NCBI RefSeq assembly: GCF_028595265.1
Contig: NZ_JAQQXP010000001.1
Span: forward strand, 2,542,001-2,606,000
Direction of reading: 5' to 3'
DNA from: Alteromonas gilva
GTDB taxonomy: Bacteria; Pseudomonadota; Gammaproteobacteria; Enterobacterales; Alteromonadaceae
DNA length: 64,000 nucleotides
Shown in pieces: positions 36,605-44,883 of the stretch. The first letter of the stretch is position 1; each line of letters begins with the position of its first letter. The translations under genes were made by a program, and so were the position numbers. The notes under the pieces were generated by a model. That model made no database searches, was not told the origin of the DNA, and saw only the letters and a program-made list of their open reading frames with translations.

Positions 36605-36660
36605 GCCAGACTAAAACAAAACAGAGTCCAGTTACCAACTAAATGCGCGTTCATTGGCAT
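36586..36660 (-). CDS. Possible 24-residue peptide of a mini-cassette
   Basis: The cassette between two attC sites has only about 55 bases of its own. A frame from ATG at 36660 runs MPMNAHLVGNWTLFCFSLAY and ends NKPL inside the attC. It has no ribosome binding site, so coding is doubtful; the cassette may be effectively gene-free. Confidence 0.15.
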   Translation of the reverse strand: MPMNAHLVGNWTLFCFSLAYNKPL

Positions 36661-36776
36661 AAACACCCCCGCATAACGGGCAAAAATAGGTAGGCTATAA
36701 TTACGAGCGAAGCGAAGGAGCCTGTGTATTTTCGTCTCTAGCGAGCGCATCGAGTGGTTCATGCATTTGTATATAT
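36659..36776 (-). repeat. attC, weak cores
   Basis: Left core ATAAACACC, right end CATTTGTATAT; stem TAGGTAGGCT/AGCCTGTGTA with the GAGCGAAGCGAAGG loop. Confidence 0.7.
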
Positions 36777-36787
36777 TCTGCGGTTTA

Positions 36788-37048
36788 TTACATCGCGCAC
36801 TTCTTGCTTCTTAAGTGTTCTTCAATTGATATAAGGATTGCAATAACCCCTGCAAAAACAAATAACGAAATAGACCAGACTAATAAAGGTAATGCGCCCA
36901 ATGCATTAAAATGAATGCCTGAGACGATGGACCAAACGATAAAACACAAACTTCCCACCAATAGCAATATGGCAATAATTGCAATAGCCCGTGCAAGGAA
37001 CAGCAATAACTTAAAGTTGTGTGATTGAATTAAAGAAAAAGGTTTCAT
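36788..37048 (-). CDS. Small membrane protein
   Basis: Not recognised. 86 residues, two strong helices (AIIAILLLVGSLCFIVWSIV and LLVWSISLFVFAGVIAILIS), basic Cys-ending tail. Cassette gene. Confidence 0.55.
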   Translation of the reverse strand: MKPFSLIQSHNFKLLLFLARAIAIIAILLLVGSLCFIVWSIVSGIHFNALGALPLLVWSISLFVFAGVIAILISIEEHLRSKKCAM

Positions 37049-37078
37049 TTAAACTTCCTTATTTATTTTTACCAATAA

Positions 37079-37150
37079 TATAACGCCTTACAAACCGGCG
37101 AAAATACGATAGTATTTTTGTCCCAACGACCGAAGGGAGTGCGTTATGTA
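37079..37150 (-). repeat. attC, short
   Basis: TATAACGCCTTAC ... AAAATACGAtagTATTTTTG ... GTGCGTTATGT; about 72 bases with a 3-base loop. Confidence 0.65.
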
Positions 37151-37232
37151 ATTTTTTATGGCTGCGCACATTCTTTTGCGCACTGAAATGTTTATCATCT
37201 TCGATACTACAAAATTAAGAGGCGTGCGACAT

Positions 37233-37685
37233 CTAATTTTGATGTTGACCATAAAACCATTTTTTGAAATTTTTAGGCTTGTTCAGAGAATAAAGGAGAC
37301 TCTCGTATTCATTAAATTCAGATGCGTCACTATCAAAACTTTGAACAAATACAAACATCTGTTTCGGTATGGTTTCAACGAGCTCACCTTGTAACAATTC
37401 AAATTGAGCTTCAGAACAAATGCCGCGATAACCGCCTTTATTATGAACACTTTGAAATATTATAGGTTTGCGAGCTTTGATTGATATAGAACTATTGAAA
37501 CCGCCCAGTTTGCCCTCTTGAATAATATTGACAAATGTTTGATGCATCTGCAAACATGCTGCTAATTTCACTTGTTCACTAGTTTTTATCTCAGACAACT
37601 TAGAACTACAACTAGCTATCAGAATTAGTGCTGTAATGACTGTCGTTAATGGTAGTACTTTCATCCTTTTTACTTTAATCATCAA
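37233..37685 (-). CDS. Lipoprotein of unknown function
   Basis: 150 residues. A lipobox LIASC (Cys26) follows a basic start, so it is probably a lipoprotein. Cysteines at LAACLQ and GICSEA may pair. AGGGAA before the first ATG supports the start chosen. Not recognised. Confidence 0.6.
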   Translation of the reverse strand: MMIKVKRMKVLPLTTVITALILIASCSSKLSEIKTSEQVKLAACLQMHQTFVNIIQEGKLGGFNSSISIKARKPIIFQSVHNKGGYRGICSEAQFELLQGELVETIPKQMFVFVQSFDSDASEFNEYESLLYSLNKPKNFKKWFYGQHQN

Positions 37686-37767
37686 AATTCCCTGATAAGA
37701 TTTTTATCAAATGGTAAAGAGCAACGAGGTTTACGTAAAGTTTGTTTAAACCCACATGAGAACCACC

Positions 37768-37850
37768 ATAACGCTAAATTCTGAGGCGGCTGGAGCTCGG
37801 CATAAGCTGCTCCAGCCGCGCTAGCGGCGATAGTAACGCCCTGCTATTCA
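37768..37850 (-). repeat. attC, diverged
   Basis: CATAACGCTAAATTC, strong stem GGCGGCTGGAGC/GCTCCAGCCGC, weak right core CTGCTATTC. Confidence 0.55.
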
Positions 37851-37860
37851 AAGTGACGGC

Positions 37861-38247
37861 TTACCGCTTTTTTGGTGTTGCAGAAATACTGTACTTTGTG
37901 GCTTTGTACCACCAGGTGATCTCTGATTTACTTCCCCAATTTGTATTTAACGTAAAATTACCGACCGGAAATAGCTCTTCATTTTTGTCATAGTCGAAAA
38001 GCTTAATAGCAACCTGAGGTAAACCATTTGCTTCAATCACTTCAAACTGTGCTTTGAACTCCTTGTCCTGCACATAATCGACTTCTTTGTTGTAAGCAAA
38101 AGCAATTTCAAATTTAGACTCAAAATTATTCACAGTGTCCTTGGCGGGGATTGTCATTTCATTGAGCTCAAAAGCAATTGAGATTGGTGCGTCAGCGGCA
38201 AATACGTTTGCGCTTAATAGCAATATTGGTAAAAGTAACTTTTTCAC
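37861..38247 (-). CDS. Periplasmic protein of unknown function
   Basis: 128 residues with a clear signal peptide (MKKLLLPILLLSANVFAA); mature part beta-rich and charged. Not recognised. Confidence 0.6.
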   Translation of the reverse strand: MKKLLLPILLLSANVFAADAPISIAFELNEMTIPAKDTVNNFESKFEIAFAYNKEVDYVQDKEFKAQFEVIEANGLPQVAIKLFDYDKNEELFPVGNFTLNTNWGSKSEITWWYKATKYSISATPKKR

Positions 38248-38288
38248 TATTCATCCTTAATTAGTATCTGGAATTGGACCGGAGTTTG

Positions 38289-38355
38289 TACAACACCAAA
38301 ATAAGCGGTAGCTGAGTGCTCTTCGCAGATATCCATCTCCATTCTTTTGTTATAC
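38289..38355 (-). repeat. Possible short attC
   Basis: Left ACAACACC and right TTTTGTTATACG cores 67 bases apart; internal pairing is poor. Confidence 0.4.
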
Positions 38356-38373
38356 GTTGATATATTCACCATA

Positions 38374-38595
38374 TCAATCAATTTGGTTTATATCTTTTTT
38401 AAACACCAATACCATTAAATAAATAAGCGCTAAAGGTGGAATCATCACCGAAAAAAATCCAATCGCGGCAACTAACTTTGGAGTTTCGGTTTTGCGTTTG
38501 CCCAAATAGTAGCTCACCCGTGCCACTATGATAGCGAGCACTGAGAATACCAAAAAAGCTATGATTTGCCCGATAAGTGTTGCATTAAATTCCAT
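38374..38595 (-). CDS. Small membrane protein with AtpF-like N-terminus
   Basis: 73 residues from MEFNATLIGQ. The first 17 residues resemble the membrane end of ATP synthase subunit b (AtpF: M-x-x-N-A-T-x-x-G-Q-x-I-A-F), but instead of the long b-stalk a second helix follows (FFSVMIPPLALIYLMVLVF). The reason for the likeness is unknown. An upstream ATG two codons earlier is also possible. Confidence 0.55.
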   Translation of the reverse strand: MEFNATLIGQIIAFLVFSVLAIIVARVSYYLGKRKTETPKLVAAIGFFSVMIPPLALIYLMVLVFKKDINQID

Positions 38596-38620
38596 TATCA
38601 TTTAATTCCCTTGTTTGACG

Positions 38621-38693
38621 TATAACGCTAAGTTTTGGGGCCACTTCGGAGCGCAGCGGAAAATTTGCCCGACAGCAGCACCTTGCTAAATGT
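38621..38693 (-). repeat. attC truncated at the right core
   Basis: TATAACGCTAAGTTTTGGGGCC, then GGAGCGCAGCGGA loop; the pattern stops near CTTGCTAAATG and no GTTAY core is found. Confidence 0.55.
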
Positions 38694-38698
38694 CGATT

Positions 38699-39730
38699 TC
38701 AATTTGCCTTGGCCTCGATAAATTTCTTAATTTTATCTGGCAATAGTGAACGAGCTTTTTCAGCTAGTGCCTTTTCATTTTTTTGCCATACAACACCGAG
38801 ATATACTATTAATAATCCGATTGCAGTAAGTGTCATCGGAAATAACCAGCTGTCTTCAAATACTTCCTGAGCCAGGTGGCCCAAATACAGACATGAGCCT
38901 AGGGCGCCAAAAACAACGAACACTCTTCTGACGATGACAACGCCCGCGATTATCATGAACAGATTTACACAGAAGTAGATAAACTTCGAAATCTCACTGT
39001 CAGAATCCTGCGCGGTCATTCCCCCCCAGAACGCCATTACCCCCAAAATATATAGCCAAAACGCATAATCAATCCTGCTTTGAGATCTGATATCAATCCA
39101 GAAGGCTCCGAAAATCATCAGTATGCCGAAATACATTGTGACTAAAGCACGAAACTCGAAATCGTAGTAATCGCCCATAATCATTACCGCGACATCCATT
39201 GACATATACCAGGTCGTTACAGCGATCGGCATTACCAGGAAAGGATACTTATATCGCCAGACAACGATCAGGCCGACTATCAGCGTAGCGAGCTCCATAT
39301 ACAACCAGTGCCATTTAATATACTTGTGGTACTCCCGATAAACGCTCTCGTCTGGCCAAAGGCCAAGCGCTTGCTGCAGTCCGTATACAGCCAAAGGGGT
39401 CAGGGAAACGGAGAAAGTGGCACAAATTCCTGCGGGAATCGCGTAGCCCTTTTCCTGGAAAATGCCGGCTAATATGAGGCCAATTCCTGCGTAGGCCAAC
39501 GAGATAAAAAATATTCCCCATCCCCCAAAGGCTTCCCATCCTAAATTCATGAAGAGAGTCATCGCGCCAATTGCAATTAGACCTCCCAGGTAGTAAAGAA
39601 CATTTGTGAAATTAAATGTTGGCCCCGTGCTCGGTAAGCTAGCTAAATAATTATGCAGCTTTACCGCCTGTTCAGCGGTTATTATGTTCTCTACGACAGC
39701 ATCATCGAGGTTTTTTCTGGTAATTTTCAT
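38699..39730 (-). CDS. Multi-helix membrane protein, DUF2157-like
   Basis: A 343-residue protein, long for a cassette. A short soluble start (LDDAVVENIITAEQAVKLHNYL) precedes about nine or ten helices, a layout like DUF2157 proteins. Function unknown. The C-terminus is basic (KIKKFIEAKAN) and reaches the truncated attC. Confidence 0.6.
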   Translation of the reverse strand: MKITRKNLDDAVVENIITAEQAVKLHNYLASLPSTGPTFNFTNVLYYLGGLIAIGAMTLFMNLGWEAFGGWGIFFISLAYAGIGLILAGIFQEKGYAIPAGICATFSVSLTPLAVYGLQQALGLWPDESVYREYHKYIKWHWLYMELATLIVGLIVVWRYKYPFLVMPIAVTTWYMSMDVAVMIMGDYYDFEFRALVTMYFGILMIFGAFWIDIRSQSRIDYAFWLYILGVMAFWGGMTAQDSDSEISKFIYFCVNLFMIIAGVVIVRRVFVVFGALGSCLYLGHLAQEVFEDSWLFPMTLTAIGLLIVYLGVVWQKNEKALAEKARSLLPDKIKKFIEAKAN

Positions 39731-39763
39731 CTGTAATGGAACCTTTGTGACAAGTCTCTTGGC

Positions 39764-39820
39764 ATCTAACGTTTTCAGCAGCGGAGACCGAAGCGAATTC
39801 GCTGACTGAACTTGTTAGTG
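39764..39820 (-). repeat. attC, short form
   Basis: TCTAACGTTTTCAGCAGCG ... CGCTGACTGAACTTGTTAGTG, about 57 bases; same class as 41326-41379. Confidence 0.85.
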
Positions 39821-40621
39821 TTTAATTCTCTCCAAAAGGGCGTTCACTTCCTGAATTATCATATCTGGTTCGTCGTTCTGTGGGAAATGGTAACTTTTTT
39901 CTGTTAATACGGCTTTTCCCTGAGGGAATGCACTCGCCCATTTGGAATGCAATTCCCCCCACATTTCTCGGGCTTCATCGGTAAAAAAAAGTAATGGAGG
40001 GTTATCATACTTTTTTATTGATGCAACGACTGTCACCGGAATATCCGGTATCTCAGGATAATCGGGCAAGGGTCGTTTAGCCCAAAAATCCAGATACTGA
40101 TTAGACATACCATTTTTCAGATCATCCAGTTTCACTTGAGCAATTTCTATTTCTGCTTTCTCAAGGTCAATTTTTCTCATAATATCAACATCATGTTCCG
40201 ATGCTGGCTCAATTAGCATTAACCCAGATACCCATTCAGGATAGGTTGCAGCAAAGCATCTAGCGATGTACGCCCCATATGAATGGGCCACGTATACTAC
40301 TGGGCTTTTAATATTTAAAGCTTCAAGAACTAAACGAGCCTCTTCTGCATACTCTTCAGAGCTGTAGTTCTTCCTAACTTGCTCTGATTTGCCGTTACCA
40401 ACCCGTGAGTAACGAATGACACGACTGTTAATGGAGAGGCTATCGAAAATAGGATCCCAATCAGATAAGCCTGCTGCCCCCCCGGCCTCTAAAAACAGGA
40501 CATGTTTGCCTTTGCCGGCCATTTCGTATTCCACATCATAGCCATTTACCGTGATGAAGCTAGATTTAGCAAAAACAACCACTGGGGCAATAAGACTTAA
40601 AAATAACCATACGGCTTTCAC
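39815..40621 (-). CDS. Alpha/beta hydrolase, exported
   Basis: 268 residues: signal peptide (MKAVWLFLSLIAPVVVFA) and an alpha/beta hydrolase fold with nucleophile Ser114 in AHSYGAY, the oxyanion segment FLEAGGAAGLSDW, and a late His in KSYHFPQNDEPD. The start is preceded by GGAGAAG. Substrate unknown. Confidence 0.85.
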   Translation of the reverse strand: MKAVWLFLSLIAPVVVFAKSSFITVNGYDVEYEMAGKGKHVLFLEAGGAAGLSDWDPIFDSLSINSRVIRYSRVGNGKSEQVRKNYSSEEYAEEARLVLEALNIKSPVVYVAHSYGAYIARCFAATYPEWVSGLMLIEPASEHDVDIMRKIDLEKAEIEIAQVKLDDLKNGMSNQYLDFWAKRPLPDYPEIPDIPVTVVASIKKYDNPPLLFFTDEAREMWGELHSKWASAFPQGKAVLTEKSYHFPQNDEPDMIIQEVNALLERIKH

Positions 40622-40634
40622 ATCTTCTCCTTAA

Positions 40635-40750
40635 CACTAACTTTTAAACAAGGGGGCGCATACGCGTGGGCTAAAATCAGGAACGAAGTGACGCAGCCCA
40701 TGTGTTAGCGTCCCAGCGGGCCTGCGAGCGATTTAATGCGCTCGTTATGC
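40635..40750 (-). repeat. attC
   Basis: ACTAACTTTT, stem CGTGGGCT/AGCCCATG with AGGAACGAAGTGACGC loop, right core CTCGTTATGC. Confidence 0.85.
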
Positions 40751-40812
40751 GCAATGTGCTACACGTGTAGCGCATTGCTACAATATAATAACGAACTATC
40801 AGGAGACATATT

Positions 40813-41034
40813 ATGGCAACCTCAAGCGTAAGACTAGACCAAGAGCTAGTTGAAAAAGCGACTATTATGGGCAAAGCACTGAACCGAACTATGCCAAAAC
40901 AAATTGAGCATTGGGCAAAGATAGGTGAAATGATGGAAGATAATCCTGATTTGCCATACGAATTCGTGAAACAGGCAATTATTTCCAAAGCTGAAAAAGA
41001 GGCCGGAAAATTGGAGCCTTACGATTTTGGCTAA
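40813..41034 (+). CDS. ParD-like type II antitoxin
   Basis: A 73-residue antitoxin of the ParD-like family: ribbon-helix-helix start SSVRLDQELVEKATIMGKAL and RTMPKQIEHWAKIG. It faces opposite to other cassettes and has its own AGGAGA site, so it should carry its own promoter, as TA cassettes in superintegrons usually do. It ends YDFG and overlaps the toxin frame by 8 bases. Confidence 0.8.
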   Translation: MATSSVRLDQELVEKATIMGKALNRTMPKQIEHWAKIGEMMEDNPDLPYEFVKQAIISKAEKEAGKLEPYDFG

Positions 41035-41316
41035 AATTACCAGTGTTTTACAGACAGCTAATTTTAGAGAGCAGTAAAAAAGTTACATCAGAATCAGAAA
41101 AAAGACTTGGATAAAGCCGTAAGGGAACTAATCGAAGATCCTCTCTTAGGAGAGCAGAAAAAAGGCGACCTAGCCTTTCTTCGCGTGTACAAGTTCAAGA
41201 TGGTCAAGCAGTTAACTTTACTTGGTTACAGCTACGAGGATGGCACTGTAATACTCGAATTGATAGCACTTGGCGCTCATGAGAACTTTTACCGCGATAT
41301 TAAAAAGTTATTCTGA
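41027..41316 (+). pseudogene. RelE/ParE-type toxin, frameshifted
   Basis: The toxin partner of the ParD-like antitoxin. A TTG start at 41027 reads LAKITSVLQTANFRE and stops at once; the rest of the protein (VKKLHQNQKKDLDKAV, then KKGDLAFLRVYKFKMVKQ and GAHENFYRDIKKLF) lies in another frame. An extra AG in the GAGAG run near 41066-41071 explains the break. The downstream part could start at TTG 41107 but lacks the N-terminal helix. Probably non-toxic unless ribosomes shift. Confidence 0.7.
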
Positions 41317-41325
41317 CCAATTGAG

Positions 41326-41379
41326 TATAACGTTTGTAGCAGCGAACGTAACGAATCCGCTGACCGCACTTGTTAGTTA
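41326..41379 (-). repeat. attC, short form
   Basis: TATAACGTTTGTAGCAGCG ... CGCTGACCGCACTTGTTAGTTA, 54 bases; the next gene's TAA stop lies within it. Confidence 0.85.
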
Positions 41380-42178
41380 CATACCGTATTTCTGTTGATG
41401 CTGAAATAATCCTTTAAGTGCATTATAGAGACCGGCTACCATAGTGAAGTCATGAGGCTCATGTTCAAACTCATCTAATCGCAAATTTAAATCAATGTTG
41501 CGATTTCTCAAAATAGTTTGCGCTAAAGAATCATAAACCTGACGCATCTCCCCACCTTCGCTGCCTATATCCATATAGAGATAATTTTGAATATGCTTTT
41601 TGGTAGCGACATATTGTTTTGTAGCTTTTGATGTTTCGCGATCTCCCCACCAGACAGCCGGACTAAACGCTAAATGAGCCTGAAAAACATTAGGGCGAGA
41701 GTGAAAACTATGCATAACCAATAGACCAGCTATTGAATGACCTGCAAGGACGTTGAAGTTGCTGGTGCGATACCTTTCGTTTATCGTTGGTATGAGTTCT
41801 TTTTCCATGAAGTCCAGGAATTTGTCACCGCCACCACCTTCACCAACTGGACCTCTGGGGTCTTTGTTCACAGTCGGAGCGAAATCTCTCAGACGATTGC
41901 TACTGGTGACACCTACAATAATGTGTTCATTTGAACCGTTAGATGAATGTAGTCTCTGAAACATGCCTTTTACCAGCTCACCATTTAGCTCACCATCTAA
42001 AACAAATAAAACTGGGTAAGTTTTTATTGTCTCTGACTCGTAAGATAAAGGTACGCGCAACGATTATATTTGGTGTCTCCGCAACAAATTTAGACTGGAG
42101 TATTTCAATATTTACAAAATTCGACGCATTAACAGCGGTTGAAATTAAGGCAGCAAGGACTAAAAAAACAATTTTCAA
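41377..42178 (-). pseudogene. Alpha/beta hydrolase (Fes/IroE-like esterase), frameshifted near the N-terminus
   Basis: The signal peptide (MKIVFLVLAALISTAVNA) and about 25 mature residues are in one frame; at about 42060 the frame must change by one base to continue as RVPLSYESETIKTYPVLFVLDGE. The body has LAGHSIAGLL (nucleophile Ser) and a late His in FEHEPHDFT, as in the esterase D/IroE group. Without the shift the enzyme would lack export. A sequencing error cannot be excluded. Confidence 0.7.
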
Positions 42179-42225
42179 AATTTAAAAACTCCCTTTCCGG
42201 GTGAAAATGTCAAAAGGCATAGGCT

Positions 42226-42332
42226 TATAACGCCCCCATAACGGCAATTACCGCAGACTAAAATAGGAGCGCTAGCGACGGGAGCCTGCGAGTAATTGTC
42301 CCAGCGAAGCGTGTTTATGGGATTGTTAGCTG
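42226..42332 (-). repeat. attC
   Basis: TTATAACGCCCCCATAACGG ... stem CGCAGACT/AGCCTGCG ... TATGGGATTGTTAGC. Confidence 0.85.
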
Positions 42333-42907
42333 CCACCTGCCGCCATAACTATAGCCCCCAAAAAGACCGCTGGTACCGTAATTACTGAGTCTATAACTAT
42401 AGTTGCTGGTGTTGCTGCTATTTTTCCGGCAGTTTCGGTAAAAGTTGACGGCTGTGCTACTGCAATCTGGCGACGTTTTTCAAGCTTTTCCAAAGGTAAT
42501 ATGCCTTCAACGATATAGCGTCTACCTCTTATGTTTTCGGTTAGTTTGTATCGATGCAACAATTCGTCTTTTTTGAAACCTAATGCAATTAGTTCATTCT
42601 CTAATTCGGATGATGGAAACTCGTCAGCAAGAGTTAGAGATACATCGCCTTCAATAGTATTGTCCTTGTTCAATTGGAATTGATCGAAGTAAGGATAAAA
42701 CTCCTCTTTTCGCGATAAGAGAAGTGCTTCTGCGAAGTTTTTATTGATGTTGAACAGATAAGCTGAATTTGAGGATGTAACGAATAGTTGACTTGAATCA
42801 CTTTTAACATAAAAGCCATCAACCCATTCCTGCTCATAGTTTGGAGCCCACAAGGCTGTTGTACAACCCGACAATAAAAGAACTACAAAAAACAGCATTA
42901 ACTTCAT
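42326..42907 (-). CDS. Lipoprotein of unknown function
   Basis: 193 residues from MKLMLFFVVLLLSGC, a lipobox with Cys15. The mature part is soluble until a hydrophobic C-terminal segment rich in Ala, Ile and Val. A longer frame from 43018 exists only because it reads through an attC remnant. Not recognised. Confidence 0.6.
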   Translation of the reverse strand: MKLMLFFVVLLLSGCTTALWAPNYEQEWVDGFYVKSDSSQLFVTSSNSAYLFNINKNFAEALLLSRKEEFYPYFDQFQLNKDNTIEGDVSLTLADEFPSSELENELIALGFKKDELLHRYKLTENIRGRRYIVEGILPLEKLEKRRQIAVAQPSTFTETAGKIAATPATIVIDSVITVPAVFLGAIVMAAGGS

Positions 42908-42972
42908 ATAAATTCCTTTTATATCAAAAAAAGCAGAAAATTCTTCGAGGAGCACTAGCGTCAAAAGATGGC

Positions 42973-43003
42973 AGCTAACACCCCGCTTAGGGCCAATAAC
43001 CAC
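42973..43003 (-). repeat. attC remnant, left arm only
   Basis: GCTAACACCCCGCTTAGGGCCAATAACCAC matches the start of intact sites and then breaks off inside the next gene's 3' end. Confidence 0.5.
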
Positions 43004-43310
43004 ATAAGCTAATGGCAATTGATAGAGCCAACAACCCCAAATGCCAACCTGTTAAAAGTCCAGGAACTATACCCGCTAGTAAAAAGTATTGTGGTTTAAA
43101 CATAGAAAATTTATTTAACAAAAGTGCTAGCGGGACACCGTAAATTAGCATTATTAGATAAACGACAATCAGACTAAAACAAGCCACCATAAAAGCGCCC
43201 GCAAAGCCGTCCAATATTAGTTCGCTACTAAAAGTAGCAGCTATGAAATAAGGGAATACCAGTAAGGGACTAAGCACTGCACCTTTGATTACATCAGCAA
43301 TAGTTACCAT
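42987..43310 (-). CDS. Small membrane protein
   Basis: 107 residues from MVTIADVIKG, with about three helices. Its last codons (LCGYWP) are encoded by the attC remnant, which fused to the gene when the right arm was lost. Not recognised. Confidence 0.5.
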   Translation of the reverse strand: MVTIADVIKGAVLSPLLVFPYFIAATFSSELILDGFAGAFMVACFSLIVVYLIMLIYGVPLALLLNKFSMFKPQYFLLAGIVPGLLTGWHLGLLALSIAISLCGYWP

Positions 43311-43313
43311 GGT

Positions 43314-43412
43314 GTACAACGTTCAGCACAACAGCAAGGGTGTGGATGGCGGAATTTCTGGAACAAAAATAGTGACATACCTATACTTGTCTGATGATGC
43401 GTCTGGTTATAT
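43314..43412 (-). repeat. attC, diverged
   Basis: GTACAACGTTC left, CTGGTTATATG right; interior not clearly paired. Confidence 0.4.
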
Positions 43413-43973
43413 GCCATTGATATAAAAAAACACTGTCCAATTGCCTGTCATATGAGCCAAGCTCGGCAATAGCACCCCCTTAAATTTATTGTATAGCAAA
43501 ACGAAAATTATTCCTGATAGAAAATGAAAAGCTAGGCCTATATGAGAGGTGTCTAAGTGTATAAATGTAAAAAATATAACAGAAGCCAAGCTACCAATTA
43601 AAACATTACACCTCTGAGTCAAATCTTCCAGCACAATACCACGGAAATATAATTCCTCAGCTATTGAAACAATTCCTAATGCGACAAAATAAAATAGATA
43701 TATATCGCCGAACAACTCTTGTTTATCAGGCTGAGTAAAAAATGAAACCTGTAGAAATTTGTAGAGACCAAATAATACTAATATTGTTAAAACAATTACG
43801 AAAGAAGCTTTACCGAGCTTAATTCCTTGTTTAGTAATTAGTGATGCCCCAATTCCAGCAACTAAGAGGAATACTCCATGTGCAGATAAAGACCGAAGCT
43901 CAGTGGTAATGAAGCTACTTGAAATTAGCTGAAGTACTACATAAATTAGTGCACCATATAAAATTCGTCGCAC
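43407..43973 (-). CDS. CPBP family intramembrane metalloprotease
   Basis: A 188-residue membrane protein with the full CPBP motif set: AEELYFRGIVLEDL (Glu-Glu and Arg), FFTFIHLDTSH (His) and AHMTGNW (His, Asn). Family members process prenylated proteins or act in bacteriocin self-immunity. A phage-defence or immunity role is possible but not shown. Confidence 0.85.
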   Translation of the reverse strand: MRRILYGALIYVVLQLISSSFITTELRSLSAHGVFLLVAGIGASLITKQGIKLGKASFVIVLTILVLFGLYKFLQVSFFTQPDKQELFGDIYLFYFVALGIVSIAEELYFRGIVLEDLTQRCNVLIGSLASVIFFTFIHLDTSHIGLAFHFLSGIIFVLLYNKFKGVLLPSLAHMTGNWTVFFYINGI

Positions 43974-43987
43974 AAACCTATCCTTGG

Positions 43988-44054
43988 TATATAACGCCCC
44001 AATAAGCGGTGGACGCGCTTTTTGCGGCCATCCGTCTTCATTGGTTTGTTATTT
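43988..44054 (-). repeat. attC, short
   Basis: TATAACGCCCCAATAAGCGG ... TTCATTGGTTTGTTATTT, 67 bases with stem GGACGCGC/GCGGCCATCC region. Confidence 0.75.
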
Positions 44055-44057
44055 GCG

Positions 44058-44318
44058 TTACACAAAAACATAAATAAGCACCATTAAAACAGGAACACCA
44101 ACCCAAAATATCGGCGATTGATGAATGGGAATAGGCCCAGACTTATCAAACTCTAACTTTGTTATAAATAGATAATGACATACCGGCATAACCACGAGAT
44201 AAATGACTACTTTGACAAGAACACTTATGAATGCCTCATCATTTTGCAGCCCTGAATATCCTGTGAAGACCAGACATAGCAACAAGAATTTCCAATTTTC
44301 CTTTATGTATTTGTTCAT
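44058..44318 (-). CDS. Small membrane protein
   Basis: Not recognised. 86 residues with three helices; the C-terminal one ends VLMVLIYVFV. Confidence 0.55.
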   Translation of the reverse strand: MNKYIKENWKFLLLCLVFTGYSGLQNDEAFISVLVKVVIYLVVMPVCHYLFITKLEFDKSGPIPIHQSPIFWVGVPVLMVLIYVFV

Positions 44319-44342
44319 AACATCCTTTTAGTAGAGCACCAC

Positions 44343-44429
44343 ATATAACGCTTAACATATGGGGATTTTGCGAGTGTTTTTGGCCGAAGGCCATCGAGTA
44401 AAATTCCCATCATGATGTTTTTGTTAGGC
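44343..44429 (-). repeat. attC, CTTAACATATGGGG class
   Basis: ATATAACGCTTAACATATGGGGATTTT ... GGCCGAAGGCC ... AAAATTCCCATCATGATGTTTTTGTTAGGC. Confidence 0.85.
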
Positions 44430-44435
44430 ATGCTT

Positions 44436-44747
44436 CTATTGGGGCTTAGTATAAAAGGTTATTCCGCCAGTGTGTTTTGCAACTAAGTTGTATACGATAC
44501 AAAAAACAGCTACTAACATATAAGTAGCTGCAAAATTTAACACCGGCAAAAAGAGAAATAAGAAAAATTTCCCATCACTACTGGTAACAGTTATCGAAAC
44601 AATGAATTCGAACGCTACTTTAGTTTCCACTCCTACTGCTAATGACACTATACCTATAATCGATATTAATATACTGATGACTGCAGCTAAGAGTGCGAGC
44701 GTTTTAGATGTTTGAGTTACATTGAGCTCTACAATTTCTGATTTCAT
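44436..44747 (-). CDS. Small membrane protein
   Basis: 103 residues from MKSEIVELN (AAGGAGA site). Three helices separated by loops; tail KHTGGITFYTKPQ. Longer frames start inside the attC and are not used. Not recognised. Confidence 0.55.
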   Translation of the reverse strand: MKSEIVELNVTQTSKTLALLAAVISILISIIGIVSLAVGVETKVAFEFIVSITVTSSDGKFFLFLFLPVLNFAATYMLVAVFCIVYNLVAKHTGGITFYTKPQ

Positions 44748-44768
44748 TTTGACTCTCCTTGTCTGTAT

Positions 44769-44883
44769 GCCTAACGCCCACATAAGGGGCAATAACACGT
44801 GGGCTAAAATTGGAGCGAAGCGACTGAGCCCACGAGTTACTGTCCCAGCACGCCCCGCGTGCGTCTACAGCGGTTTGTTATGT
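44769..44883 (-). repeat. attC
   Basis: CCTAACGCCCACATAAGGGG ... CGTGGGCT/AGCCCACG ... GCGGTTTGTTATGT. Confidence 0.9.

Noticed and set aside
37158..37394. Plus-strand 78-codon frame at 37.2 kb as a reverse-oriented cassette gene
   Set aside because: It overlaps the 3' end of the lipoprotein gene and has no ribosome binding site, unlike the two TA pairs that truly face this way.
43407..43973. Abortive-infection (Abi) phage defence gene
   Set aside because: CPBP proteases are sometimes labelled Abi, but the family is broad and nothing nearby supports a defence system.
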